Source: Caldifarciminota bacterium
GTDB taxonomy: Bacteria; Hydrothermota; Tepidihabitantia; Tepidihabitantales; Tepidihabitantaceae
Assembly (NCBI GenBank): GCA_016935775.1
Contig: JAFGQF010000027.1
Coordinates: forward strand, 1 to 10,213
Length of the DNA: 10,213 nt
Direction of reading: 5' to 3'
The position numbers and the translations under genes are program-made. The notes beneath the pieces are model-generated. The model searched no databases, was not told the origin of the DNA, and saw only the letters and a list, made by a program, of their open reading frames with translations. This document shows positions 1 through 5,303 of the stretch, piece after piece (positions within the stretch are counted from its first letter, which is position 1; each line of letters opens with the position of its first letter).

Positions 1-101
1 ACGAAGCCGTGGACGCTGGTGACCGGGATGAACTCGTCCGAGGGGATGAACTCGCAGGCGGCGACCAGCGCCAGCAGGACCAGCGGGACGAGACGGCGCA
101 T
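1..101 (-). CDS. Putative outer-membrane lipoprotein, N-terminal part only
   Basis: Reading the minus strand from the ATG at 101-99 gives a lipoprotein signal: MRRLVPLVLLALVAAC, with a positive n-region, a hydrophobic stretch and a lipobox (VAAC, Cys at residue 16), followed by EFIPSDEFIPVTSVHGFV. The ORF runs off the window edge after 33 codons. Its ATG shares one base with the TGA stop of the receptor gene upstream (TGATG), so the two are probably translationally coupled and co-transcribed. In related bacteria, receptors of this type are often followed by a DUF4249-type lipoprotein, and the residues after the Cys could fit, but 33 codons are too few to assign a family. The lipoprotein call is fairly firm; the function is unknown. 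Confidence 0.7.
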   Translation of the reverse strand, partial: MRRLVPLVLLALVAACEFIPSDEFIPVTSVHGF

Positions 102-2338
102 CAGAACTTCACCTTGACGCCGACGGTCGGCAGGATGGGCAGCATGTCGATCTGCCTGCGCTCGGGTGGCCGGCCTTCCTCGATGTCCCAGAAGTAGAGC
201 AGGACGTTCTTGGCGTAGTAGGCGTTGATGACGTCGAGGAAGGCGGACAGCTCGCCCCACTTGAACTGCCACTTGCGGGTCAGGCCGACGTCGAGCCGGT
301 GGTAAAGCGGGTAGCGGAAGGCGTCGCGCGGGCCCTGGATGAGTTCCCAGTTCGGGTCTTCGGGCCAGGGCCGGGCGTGGGGTCGCTCCTCGTAGCGGGG
401 GAAGTAGCCGACCGCGCCCGAGTAGGGCAGGCCGGTGCCGAGCGTGAACCGGGCCGACAGGTCGGTGCCCCAGAACAGCGCGGGCAGGTTGAAGAGCACG
501 TTGAGGTTGTGGCGGCGGTCGTAGTGCGGGTTGTAGGACTCGTCGCCGATGCTGCGCCGGGTCCACATGAACGAGTAGCTGACCCAGCCGTTGAACCAGC
601 CCTCGGTGCGGCGGAGCATCAGGTCGAGGCCCGAGGACCAGCCGTCGGCGTCGAGCAGCGAGTCGACCGGGGTGAAGAACTGGCCGTAGCGCGACTCGAG
701 CAGGTTGTCGTAGTCCTTGTACCACGCTTCGAACTCGAAGATGACGTCGCGGCGCAGCCATTGCTCGACACCGGCGATGAAGTGGAGCGCGGTGGGCGAG
801 GGCCGGTCGGCGGGCACCGACTGCCAGACGTCGTAGATGGCGAATATCGGGTCGGTGGAGTTGAGGGTGACGAGCGGCTGGGTGAAGCGGCCGAAGGAAG
901 CGCTCAGGGCGGTGTTTTCGGCCGGGCGGTACTTGGCGCCAAGGCGCGGTTCGAGTTGGTGCTTGTTGCCCTGTTCGTACCAGGCATAGCGCAGGCCGGG
1001 CTGGAGGAAGAGCTTTTCGCGCGCGATTTCCCAGCGGTCGCTGGCGTAAACGGCCAGCGGCCAGTTGTCGTTGGTCCGTTCGAAGCCGAAGGTGTCGAAG
1101 ACGGCGCGGTTCTCCATCTCGAGGTAGTGGGCCTCGGCGCCGATGTCGATGGTGTGCCGGTCGGCCGCGTACCAGGTGAAGTCGCTCTTGAACAGGCAGT
1201 CGGTCAGGTCGGTGTTGAGCCGGGCGGTGTCGGTCTTCTCGAAGACGACGTCGAACCCGGCGTAGAGATTGGACCAGGAGACCAGCGCCTCGCCGTAGAG
1301 CGTCGGGTTCAGTATCAGGTTGGAGCGAACCGAGACACCGCGGTTGCCCCAGCCGAGCCGGGCATTGAGCCCTTCCGGGTCGTCGGGGTCGGCGAAGTCG
1401 AGCACGTCCTCGGCCAGCAGGCCGGCGAGGGTGAAGCGGGTGTCGGGGTTGAGTTCGTAGTTCGCTTTGCCCATCAGGTCGTAGAAGTAGTAGCCGACGC
1501 CCTCGACGCCGAACGCCGCGAGCAGGACGTCGGGCAGGTAGGTGCGGCGACCGGCGACGAGGAACGACCCGTTCGGGATCGGCCCTTCGACGATGCCGGT
1601 GGCGGCGAGCATCGAGACCGAGCCCTGGCCGGTGTAGCGGCGCGAGTTGCCTTCCCGGGTAGTTACGTCGAGCACCGAGCTGAGCCGGCCGCCGTACTCG
1701 GCCGGGAAACCGCCGGCGTGCAGGGTCGCGTCGGCGACCGCCTCGGGCACGAAGGGGGAGAAGATGCCGAACAGGTGGGCCGGGTTGTAAACGGTGATGC
1801 CGTCGAGCAGGACGAGGTTCTGGTCGGGCGAACCGCCGCGGATGTAGAGCTTGTTGGAGAAGTCCGAGGTGGCGATGACGCCGGGCAGGAGCTGGATGGT
1901 GCGCAGCAGGTCAACCTCGCCCCCGACCCGGGGCATTGCCTGGAACTGGCGGGTATCGAGCCGGGTGACCGACACCTCGACCTCGCGCTCGAATATCGCC
2001 CGCTCGGCGCTGACCACGACCTCGTCGACCTTCACCGATCCGGTGGAGAGCTCCAGGTTGACGGTCAGGGTCCGGTCCGCGCTGACGGTGACCTCGCGGC
2101 GAGCGGTCTCGTAGCCGATGTAGGAGGCGACCAGTTTGTACTCGCCGGGTTCGATACCGCCAATATAGTAGTAGCCCCGGTCGCCCGCAGCTGCGCCGTA
2201 CTCGGTGTTTTCGAGCCAGACGTTGGCGTAGGCCAGCGGCTCGCCCGAGGCCGCGTCGCGGACGAAGCCGTTGACGCTGCCCGGGCCGGCGAGGGCCAAG
2301 GCGGCGGTGAGGAGGCCAAACAGCGTGCGGTGCAACAT
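101..2338 (-). CDS. TonB-dependent outer-membrane receptor with carboxypeptidase-like N-terminal domain
   Basis: 745 aa. Residues 1-18 form a signal peptide (MLHRTLFGLLTAALALAG). Residues 21-98 match a CarboxypepD regulatory-like beta-sandwich (SVNGFVRDAASGEPLAYANV ... YKLVASYIGYET). A TonB-box-like VDEVVVSAER lies at 104-113. The plug domain spans about 118-228, with the hallmark YIRGGSPDQNLVLLDG and FPAEYGGRLSSVLDV. The rest is a beta-barrel ending in an aromatic residue (KVKF), the usual outer-membrane insertion signal. Such proteins import a bound ligand across the outer membrane using TonB/ExbBD energy; the substrate cannot be told from sequence. I chose the ATG at 2338 because it begins the signal peptide; a 28-codon upstream extension is not leader-like and crosses the proposed promoter. 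No good Shine-Dalgarno precedes it. The gene is coupled to the downstream lipoprotein gene. Confidence 0.93.
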   Translation of the reverse strand: MLHRTLFGLLTAALALAGPGSVNGFVRDAASGEPLAYANVWLENTEYGAAAGDRGYYYIGGIEPGEYKLVASYIGYETARREVTVSADRTLTVNLELSTGSVKVDEVVVSAERAIFEREVEVSVTRLDTRQFQAMPRVGGEVDLLRTIQLLPGVIATSDFSNKLYIRGGSPDQNLVLLDGITVYNPAHLFGIFSPFVPEAVADATLHAGGFPAEYGGRLSSVLDVTTREGNSRRYTGQGSVSMLAATGIVEGPIPNGSFLVAGRRTYLPDVLLAAFGVEGVGYYFYDLMGKANYELNPDTRFTLAGLLAEDVLDFADPDDPEGLNARLGWGNRGVSVRSNLILNPTLYGEALVSWSNLYAGFDVVFEKTDTARLNTDLTDCLFKSDFTWYAADRHTIDIGAEAHYLEMENRAVFDTFGFERTNDNWPLAVYASDRWEIAREKLFLQPGLRYAWYEQGNKHQLEPRLGAKYRPAENTALSASFGRFTQPLVTLNSTDPIFAIYDVWQSVPADRPSPTALHFIAGVEQWLRRDVIFEFEAWYKDYDNLLESRYGQFFTPVDSLLDADGWSSGLDLMLRRTEGWFNGWVSYSFMWTRRSIGDESYNPHYDRRHNLNVLFNLPALFWGTDLSARFTLGTGLPYSGAVGYFPRYEERPHARPWPEDPNWELIQGPRDAFRYPLYHRLDVGLTRKWQFKWGELSAFLDVINAYYAKNVLLYFWDIEEGRPPERRQIDMLPILPTVGVKVKF

Positions 2339-2360
2339 CGGTCGGTCGTGTTCGACCACC

Positions 2361-2388
2361 AGTCTAGTGGCCGGGCCGGCCCGGTCAA
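2361..2388 (-). promoter_or_regulatory. Candidate promoter of the TonB receptor gene
   Basis: On the minus strand TTGACC (2388-2383), a 16-bp spacer and TAGACT (2366-2361) sit 22 bp upstream of the receptor ATG, giving a predicted short leader of about 16 nt starting near 2354. A perfect 14-bp GC palindrome (2371-2384) fills most of the spacer and touches the -35 box, a possible operator. A small inverted repeat (GGTCG, 4-nt loop, CGACC; 2344-2357) overlaps the leader. Same spacing as four other candidate promoters in this window. Confidence 0.5.
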
Positions 2389-2407
2389 AGCGGGGCGGAC
2401 CCCGGGC

Positions 2408-2435
2408 TTGACAATCGCCCACCGGCGGATAGCTT
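2408..2435 (+). promoter_or_regulatory. Candidate leaderless promoter of the AICAR transformylase gene
   Basis: A perfect -35 TTGACA (2408-2413), a 16-bp spacer and TAGCTT (2430-2435) are followed by exactly 6 nt and then the ATG at 2442. With the usual distance from -10 to start, transcription would begin at the A of the ATG. No Shine-Dalgarno sequence is present, which fits a leaderless mRNA. It is divergent from the receptor promoter; the two -35 boxes are 19 bp apart. Confidence 0.6.
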
Positions 2436-2441
2436 GACCCG

Positions 2442-3611
2442 ATGGACGAACTGCCGCTCCGCTACGGGCTGAACCCACACCAGGGCAGGGCGCGGGCCTT
2501 CGTTTCAGACGGCCGGCTGCCGTTCCGCGTGCTCAACGGCCGGCCCGGGTACGTCAACCTGCTTGACGCGCTGAACTCCTGGCAACTGGTGCGCGAGTTG
2601 CGTGCGGTTGCCGGAATGCCGGCGGCGGCGTCGTTCAAGCACGTCAGCCCGGCGGGCGCGGCGCTCGGGGTCGAGCTCACCCCGGAACTGGCCGAGTCGT
2701 GCGGGGTTGAACCGGGCGAGCTGTCGCCGCTGGCCGCGGCCTATGCCCGGGCCCGGGGCGCGGACCGGATGTCATCGTTCGGCGACTGGGTTGGCCTGAG
2801 CGACCCCTGCGACGTGCCGACCGCCCGGCTGATCAAACGCGAGGTTTCGGACGGCTGCATCGCGCCGGGCTTCGAGCCGGGCGCGCTCGAACTGCTCAAG
2901 GCCAAGAAGGGCGGCAGTTACCCGGTGCTCGAAGTCGACGCCGATTTCGAGCCGGGCACGACCGAGACGCGCCAGGTTTTCGGGGTGACGCTCGAGCAGG
3001 AGCGGAACTCAAAGCCGACAACGCCCGAGTCGCTCGAACGCGTTGTTACCCGCAGGACCGAACTGCCCGCGATTGCGCGGCGGGACATGCTGGTGGCGAT
3101 GGTCGTGCTCAAGTACACCCAGTCGAACTCGATGTGCGTGGTCCGCGAGGGGCAGGCGATCGGTGTCGGCGCGGGCCAGCAGTCGCGCATCCATTGCACC
3201 CGGCTCGCCTGCGCCAAGGCCGACCGGTGGCTGCTCAGGCTGCACCCGAAGGTGCGGGCGATGAAGTTCCGCCGGGGCGTGAGCCGGTCGGACCGGGCGA
3301 CGGCAGTTGACCTCTACCTCGAGGACGACGTGACCGAGCAGGAGCGCGCGGCCTGGCGCGAGCGGTTCGACGACGTGCCGCCACCGCTCGCCCAGGATGA
3401 GAAGCGGGAGTGGCTGGACCGGTTCCGGGACTCGGTGCTCGGGTCGGACGCCTTCATCCCGTTCCGGGACAACATCGACCGGGCGGCGCGGAGCGGTGTA
3501 GGGTTCATCGTCCAGCCGGGCGGGTCGAGCCGGGACGAGGAAGTCATCCGGGCGGCGGACGATTATGGGATGGTGATGGCGTTCACCGGGCTGAGGCTGT
3601 TTCACCACTGA
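2442..3611 (+). CDS. purH: Stand-alone AICAR transformylase (phosphoribosylaminoimidazolecarboxamide formyltransferase)
   Basis: 389 aa. Catalyses the formyl transfer from 10-formyltetrahydrofolate to AICAR, the ninth step of de novo purine synthesis (EC 2.1.2.3), in the cytoplasm. Seen: LRYGLNPHQ near the N-terminus, YVNLLDALNSWQLV (37-50), SFKHVSPAGAA (64-74) with the catalytic Lys-His pair K66-H67, ARARGADRMSSFGD (102-115), KYTQSNS (224-230), GQQSRIHCTRLA (245-256) and a C-terminal FTGLRLFHH. The roughly 200-residue MGS-type IMP cyclohydrolase domain that precedes this in ordinary PurH (about 520 aa) is absent, and the divergent receptor gene leaves no room for it upstream. The motifs resemble animal ATIC and the known stand-alone clostridial form more than E. 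coli PurH. IMP cyclohydrolase must be encoded elsewhere. The purH symbol applies to this half of the activity only. Confidence 0.95.
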   Translation: MDELPLRYGLNPHQGRARAFVSDGRLPFRVLNGRPGYVNLLDALNSWQLVRELRAVAGMPAAASFKHVSPAGAALGVELTPELAESCGVEPGELSPLAAAYARARGADRMSSFGDWVGLSDPCDVPTARLIKREVSDGCIAPGFEPGALELLKAKKGGSYPVLEVDADFEPGTTETRQVFGVTLEQERNSKPTTPESLERVVTRRTELPAIARRDMLVAMVVLKYTQSNSMCVVREGQAIGVGAGQQSRIHCTRLACAKADRWLLRLHPKVRAMKFRRGVSRSDRATAVDLYLEDDVTEQERAAWRERFDDVPPPLAQDEKREWLDRFRDSVLGSDAFIPFRDNIDRAARSGVGFIVQPGGSSRDEEVIRAADDYGMVMAFTGLRLFHH

Positions 3612-3614
3612 GCA

Positions 3615-3628
3615 GATGACTGATGACT
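3615..3628 (+). repeat. Tandem heptamer pair (GATGACT x2)
   Basis: Two exact adjacent copies of GATGACT lie in the 35-bp gap between the AICAR transformylase stop and the next gene. On its own this is small, but it resembles the 7-bp units (GAATGAC/GAGTGAC) found in arrays inside and at the end of cca. Confidence 0.5.
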
Positions 3629-3646
3629 ACCAGCAAAGGAGGTAGA

Positions 3647-4048
3647 ATGGAAGCAACCGCAGGAGTCGATTTCACCGCGCAGGCGATCCGCGAGAATGTT
3701 CGCGGCAGCAAGGGCTGGCTCAAGTTCCTAGGCATCCTGAGCATCATCGGCGGCGCGCTCTACGCGCTGACGATTGTCGGCATCATTTTCGCCTGGATGC
3801 CGATCTGGCTCGGGGTCCTGATGGTGAAGGCCGGGGGCCGGGCGGGCGAGTACGCCGAGAGGGGCGACCCGGGGTCGCTGGCCGGCTACACCAAGCAGAT
3901 CAGCACGCTGTTCAAGATAATGGGAATCGTGACGATCATCTCGATGGCGCTCGGGCTGATCAGCAGCATCATCGGGCTGGCGGTCGGGATTTTCAGCGGC
4001 GGCGGGTTCATCCAGGAGATGCTTCAGCAGTACGGCTACGGCGGCTAG
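3647..4048 (+). CDS. Small integral membrane protein, possibly DUF5362 family
   Basis: 133 aa. A short amphipathic N-terminus is followed by a long hydrophobic stretch at about 24-60 (WLKFLGILSIIGGALYALTI ... IWLGVLMVKA, probably two passes), a polar loop (62-86, GGRAGEYAERGDPGSLAGYT) and another hydrophobic stretch at 88-117; the tail is Gly/Tyr-rich. The GWLKFLGILSIIGG pattern and the loop recall the DUF5362 family of unknown function; this is recalled similarity, not a search result. The ATG at 3647 is chosen over an upstream one at 3623 because a near-perfect ribosome-binding site (AAAGGAGGT, 3635-3643) sits just before it. It lies 35 bp after the transformylase gene with no clear promoter between, so it may be co-transcribed, though a functional link is not evident. 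Confidence 0.85.
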   Translation: MEATAGVDFTAQAIRENVRGSKGWLKFLGILSIIGGALYALTIVGIIFAWMPIWLGVLMVKAGGRAGEYAERGDPGSLAGYTKQISTLFKIMGIVTIISMALGLISSIIGLAVGIFSGGGFIQEMLQQYGYGG

Positions 4049-4064
4049 CCGAGGCGGAAAGCAA

Positions 4065-4093
4065 CGCGGCCGGGGGTCTTGCCCCCGGCCGCG
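4065..4093. terminator. GC-rich hairpin terminator between convergent genes
   Basis: A perfect 12-bp inverted repeat (CGCGGCCGGGGG at 4065-4076 and its complement at 4082-4093) with a 5-nt loop TCTTG. It lies 17 bp after the membrane-protein stop and 15 bp beyond the stop of the YHS gene on the other strand, the expected place for a bidirectional terminator. There is no real T-run on either side, so classical Rho-independent action is not certain. Confidence 0.7.
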
Positions 4094-4108
4094 CCTGTCT
4101 CAAAGAGG

Positions 4109-4270
4109 TCAGTCCCGTTGCTCGATGAACTTCGACGGGTCGGTCGAGAACTGGTCCCGGCAGGCCTCGTTGCAGAAGTAGAACTTCTTGCCCTGGAACT
4201 CGACGCTGCAGGCCGCCTCTTCCTCGGTCACTTCCATCCCGCAGACCGGGTCGACGTGCTTGTCACTCAT
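4109..4270 (-). CDS. YHS-domain metal-binding protein
   Basis: 53 aa, a gene short enough to be missed by length cut-offs. The protein is essentially one YHS domain: DPVCGMEV (7-14) with C10, then GKKFYFCNEACRDQF (27-41) with C33 and C37, and DPSKF near the end. In this family the three Cys are proposed to bind a metal (copper, silver or others); YHS domains also occur in copper ATPases and monooxygenases. An extra Cys (C21) replaces a position that is usually not Cys. The start is well fixed: a strong ribosome-binding site (AGGAGGAG) precedes the ATG. It lies 66 bp downstream of the thioredoxin-fold gene on the same strand, with no convincing promoter of its own, so the two are probably one transcript. 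Confidence 0.9.
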   Translation of the reverse strand: MSDKHVDPVCGMEVTEEEAACSVEFQGKKFYFCNEACRDQFSTDPSKFIEQRD

Positions 4271-4336
4271 CTTCTCCTCCTGTTCAACTGTTAGACCCGG
4301 TTGGCCGGGAGCGGGTTTCGGGGATGTCGCGCGGGT

Positions 4337-4624
4337 TCAGGAACCGGGCGCGGCGCCGGCTTGGAGCAGCCGGCGAACCTCGGGGGTAAACCCGAGCCGG
4401 ATGGCGTCGCCGTTCCACCGGGCGACGACGCGGCCGTCATCGAAGGCGACGACCAGGGGCATCTTGTCCACCCAGTCGTGCCAGGCGAAGTCGGCGACGT
4501 TCTCCGGCGTGGCCTTCGTGCCCTCGACATAGCGGACATCGGTCTCCACCCCGATGCGGGAGAGAACGTCCTGCGCTTTCTGGCAGAGTTCGCAGTTCTC
4601 CTTGGCGAAAACCTGGAATTTCAG
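4337..4624 (-). CDS. Thioredoxin/glutaredoxin-fold protein with CxxC motif, CTG start
   Basis: 95 aa if translation starts at the CTG at 4624-4622. The product begins (M)KFQVFAKENCELCQKAQ, a beta strand followed by a redox CxxC (C11, C14) at the start of helix 1, and continues to KMPLVVAFDDGRVVARW, with the cis-proline loop (MP) typical of the fold. No ATG, GTG or TTG occurs in frame between the upstream in-frame stop (4702-4700) and a GTG at codon 26, which would remove strand 1 and the CxxC. The CTG has a GGAGG at 6-nt spacing and lies about 19 nt after the predicted transcription start. Likely a cytoplasmic thiol-disulfide protein; partner unknown, but the YHS gene behind it hints at metal or redox handling. 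A base error turning ATG into CTG is the alternative. Confidence 0.8.
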   Translation of the reverse strand: MKFQVFAKENCELCQKAQDVLSRIGVETDVRYVEGTKATPENVADFAWHDWVDKMPLVVAFDDGRVVARWNGDAIRLGFTPEVRRLLQAGAAPGS

Positions 4625-4630
4625 AGGTAA

Positions 4631-4635
4631 CCTCC
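4631..4635 (-). promoter_or_regulatory. Shine-Dalgarno sequence that selects the CTG start
   Basis: On the minus strand GGAGG (4635-4631) is followed by 6 nt and then CTG. The spacing is ideal, and no other usable start codon lies in reach in this frame, so this site is the main evidence for the start. Confidence 0.7.
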
Positions 4636-4649
4636 AGTCACTGATGCTC

Positions 4650-4677
4650 AGACTAGGGATTATGGCGGTGGAATCAA
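4650..4677 (-). promoter_or_regulatory. Candidate promoter of the thioredoxin-fold / YHS operon
   Basis: On the minus strand TTGATT (4677-4672), a 16-bp spacer and TAGTCT (4655-4650). Predicted transcription start near 4643, leaving a leader of about 19 nt that contains the GGAGG. The -35 is less perfect than in the other sites, but the spacing and TAGnCT form match the receptor promoter. Confidence 0.5.
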
Positions 4678-4818
4678 GACCGCTCTTATCAAGAACGCGT
4701 CAAGGCCGGTCGGCCGGTGGAAGGGCGCGCGCGCCTTGCTGGCACTGGCGCGGCCGGGTGCGGCAACCGCGCGCACGATAGCCGTCACGGGGTTGACGTG
4801 ATTGAGAATCGTAGGGGG
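4678..4818. other. Gene-free GC-rich spacer
   Basis: Between the thioredoxin-fold promoter and the repeat tract. It contains a doubled GGCCGGT (4705-4718 region) and a short GC alternation near 4730, but no ORF with coding character, no strong hairpin and no promoter of the type seen elsewhere. I see nothing functional here. Confidence 0.4.
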
Positions 4819-4944
4819 AGGGGACAAGTGAGGGGATGAGGGATGAATCAGAGGGAGGAGCAAGAGGAGAAGGCAGAAGTCAGAACCGAGAAATCAGAAG
4901 TCAGGGACCAGAGACGTGATATCAGAAGTGACGGACAGGGATAG
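4819..4944 (+). repeat. Degenerate purine-rich heptamer array
   Basis: About 126 bp that can be cut into 18 consecutive 7-bp units in one register. Clear units include GGGATGA twice (4833-4846), AGAAGGC (4868), AGAAGTC (4875 and 4896), AGAACCG (4882), AGAAATC (4889) and AGAAGTG (4924); those between are more degenerate. The plus strand is mostly A and G. It is not a CRISPR: units are too short and there are no spacers. It looks like a decayed microsatellite or a dispersed micro-repeat. Confidence 0.7.
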
Positions 4945-4981
4945 AAGGCGGCGGTCGCGCTGCCGCATTCCAAAGGCCTGG

Positions 4982-5001
4982 CCTGTCGGTGCCTGTCCGT
5001 G
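4982..5001 (+). repeat. Tandem decamer pair
   Basis: CCTGTCGGTG is followed directly by CCTGTCCGTG, one mismatch. It sits in a GC-rich patch (4945-5040) with no credible gene that also includes a GCGGC-type stem-like stretch at 4947-4967. Confidence 0.6.
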
Positions 5002-5086
5002 TTGGCGCAGGACGCCGATGGCGTGGACTTGCGGTACGTCATTGGGCTACTCATCTATGGTTCTTGCCTTGACGTGCTTGGCGGTT

Positions 5087-5123
5087 GAGATTGCCGCGCC
5101 GCCTTCGGCGGCTCGCAATGACA
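5087..5123. repeat. Imperfect palindromic repeat of the GAGATTGC...GCAATGACA type
   Basis: A roughly 37-bp imperfect inverted repeat: GAGATTGC on the left, GCAATGACA on the right, and a GCCGCC/GGCGGC stem around a TTC loop in the middle. The same framework (on the other strand TGTCATTGCGAG ... GCAATCTC) is one I recognise as a dispersed repeat in several bacterial genomes; that is recollection, not a search. Probably a non-coding REP/MITE-like unit. Confidence 0.6.
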
Positions 5124-5153
5124 TCTGTGTGTATCGGTGTTCATCCGTGGTTC
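5123..5153 (+). repeat. Three tandem decamer-type units (ATCnGTGnnT)
   Basis: ATCTGTGTGT (5123-5132), ATCGGTGTTC (5133-5142) and ATCCGTGGTTC (5143-5153) follow one another directly, sharing one base with the palindrome before them. No coding or promoter role is apparent. Confidence 0.65.
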
Positions 5154-5191
5154 TCCCTCCGTCCTGCTTCCTTGTTCCTCAGCCTTGCGCT

Positions 5192-5207
5192 CTTGGTGTC
5201 TTGGTGT
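5192..5207 (+). repeat. Tandem octamer pair (CTTGGTGT x2)
   Basis: Two exact adjacent copies in a pyrimidine-rich stretch (about 5150-5270, dominated by TCC/CTT runs) with no gene. It is the last recognisable repeat before the cca promoter. Confidence 0.6.
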
Positions 5208-5270
5208 TTGATTCCTCAGTCCTCTCCCTGTCGTCCTTGGCGGTTGCTCCCGTCCTGCTCCTTCAGCCGA

Positions 5271-5298
5271 TTGACCGGGTCGGGCCGGTCGTTATGCT
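5271..5298 (+). promoter_or_regulatory. Candidate leaderless promoter of cca
   Basis: TTGACC (5271-5276), a 16-bp spacer and TATGCT (5293-5298), then 5 nt and the GTG start at 5304, so transcription would start at or within a base of the initiation codon. No Shine-Dalgarno is present. An inverted repeat GACCGG-6 nt-CCGGTC (5273-5290) overlaps the -35 and spacer. Spacer and -35 resemble those of the receptor promoter (17 of 22 positions equal). Confidence 0.6.
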
Positions 5299-5303
5299 CT
5301 GGC

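Noticed and set aside
299..2437. 712-codon open frame on the plus strand opposite the TonB receptor
   Set aside because: Its translation is a monotonous run of V, E, G, A and R without domains, typical of the antisense of a GC-rich gene; the minus-strand frame has clear receptor motifs.
4301..4630. 109-codon plus-strand open frame over the thioredoxin-fold gene
   Set aside because: No domain or ribosome-binding signal; the minus strand encodes a CxxC thioredoxin fold with promoter and Shine-Dalgarno.
4819..4944. CRISPR array
   Set aside because: Repeat units are 7 bp, degenerate and directly adjacent, with no spacers and no cas genes nearby.
5085..5303. Longer cca start with 73 extra N-terminal codons
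   Set aside because: That part is built from the palindromic and ATCnGTG repeats, is not family-like, and lies upstream of the proposed promoter.
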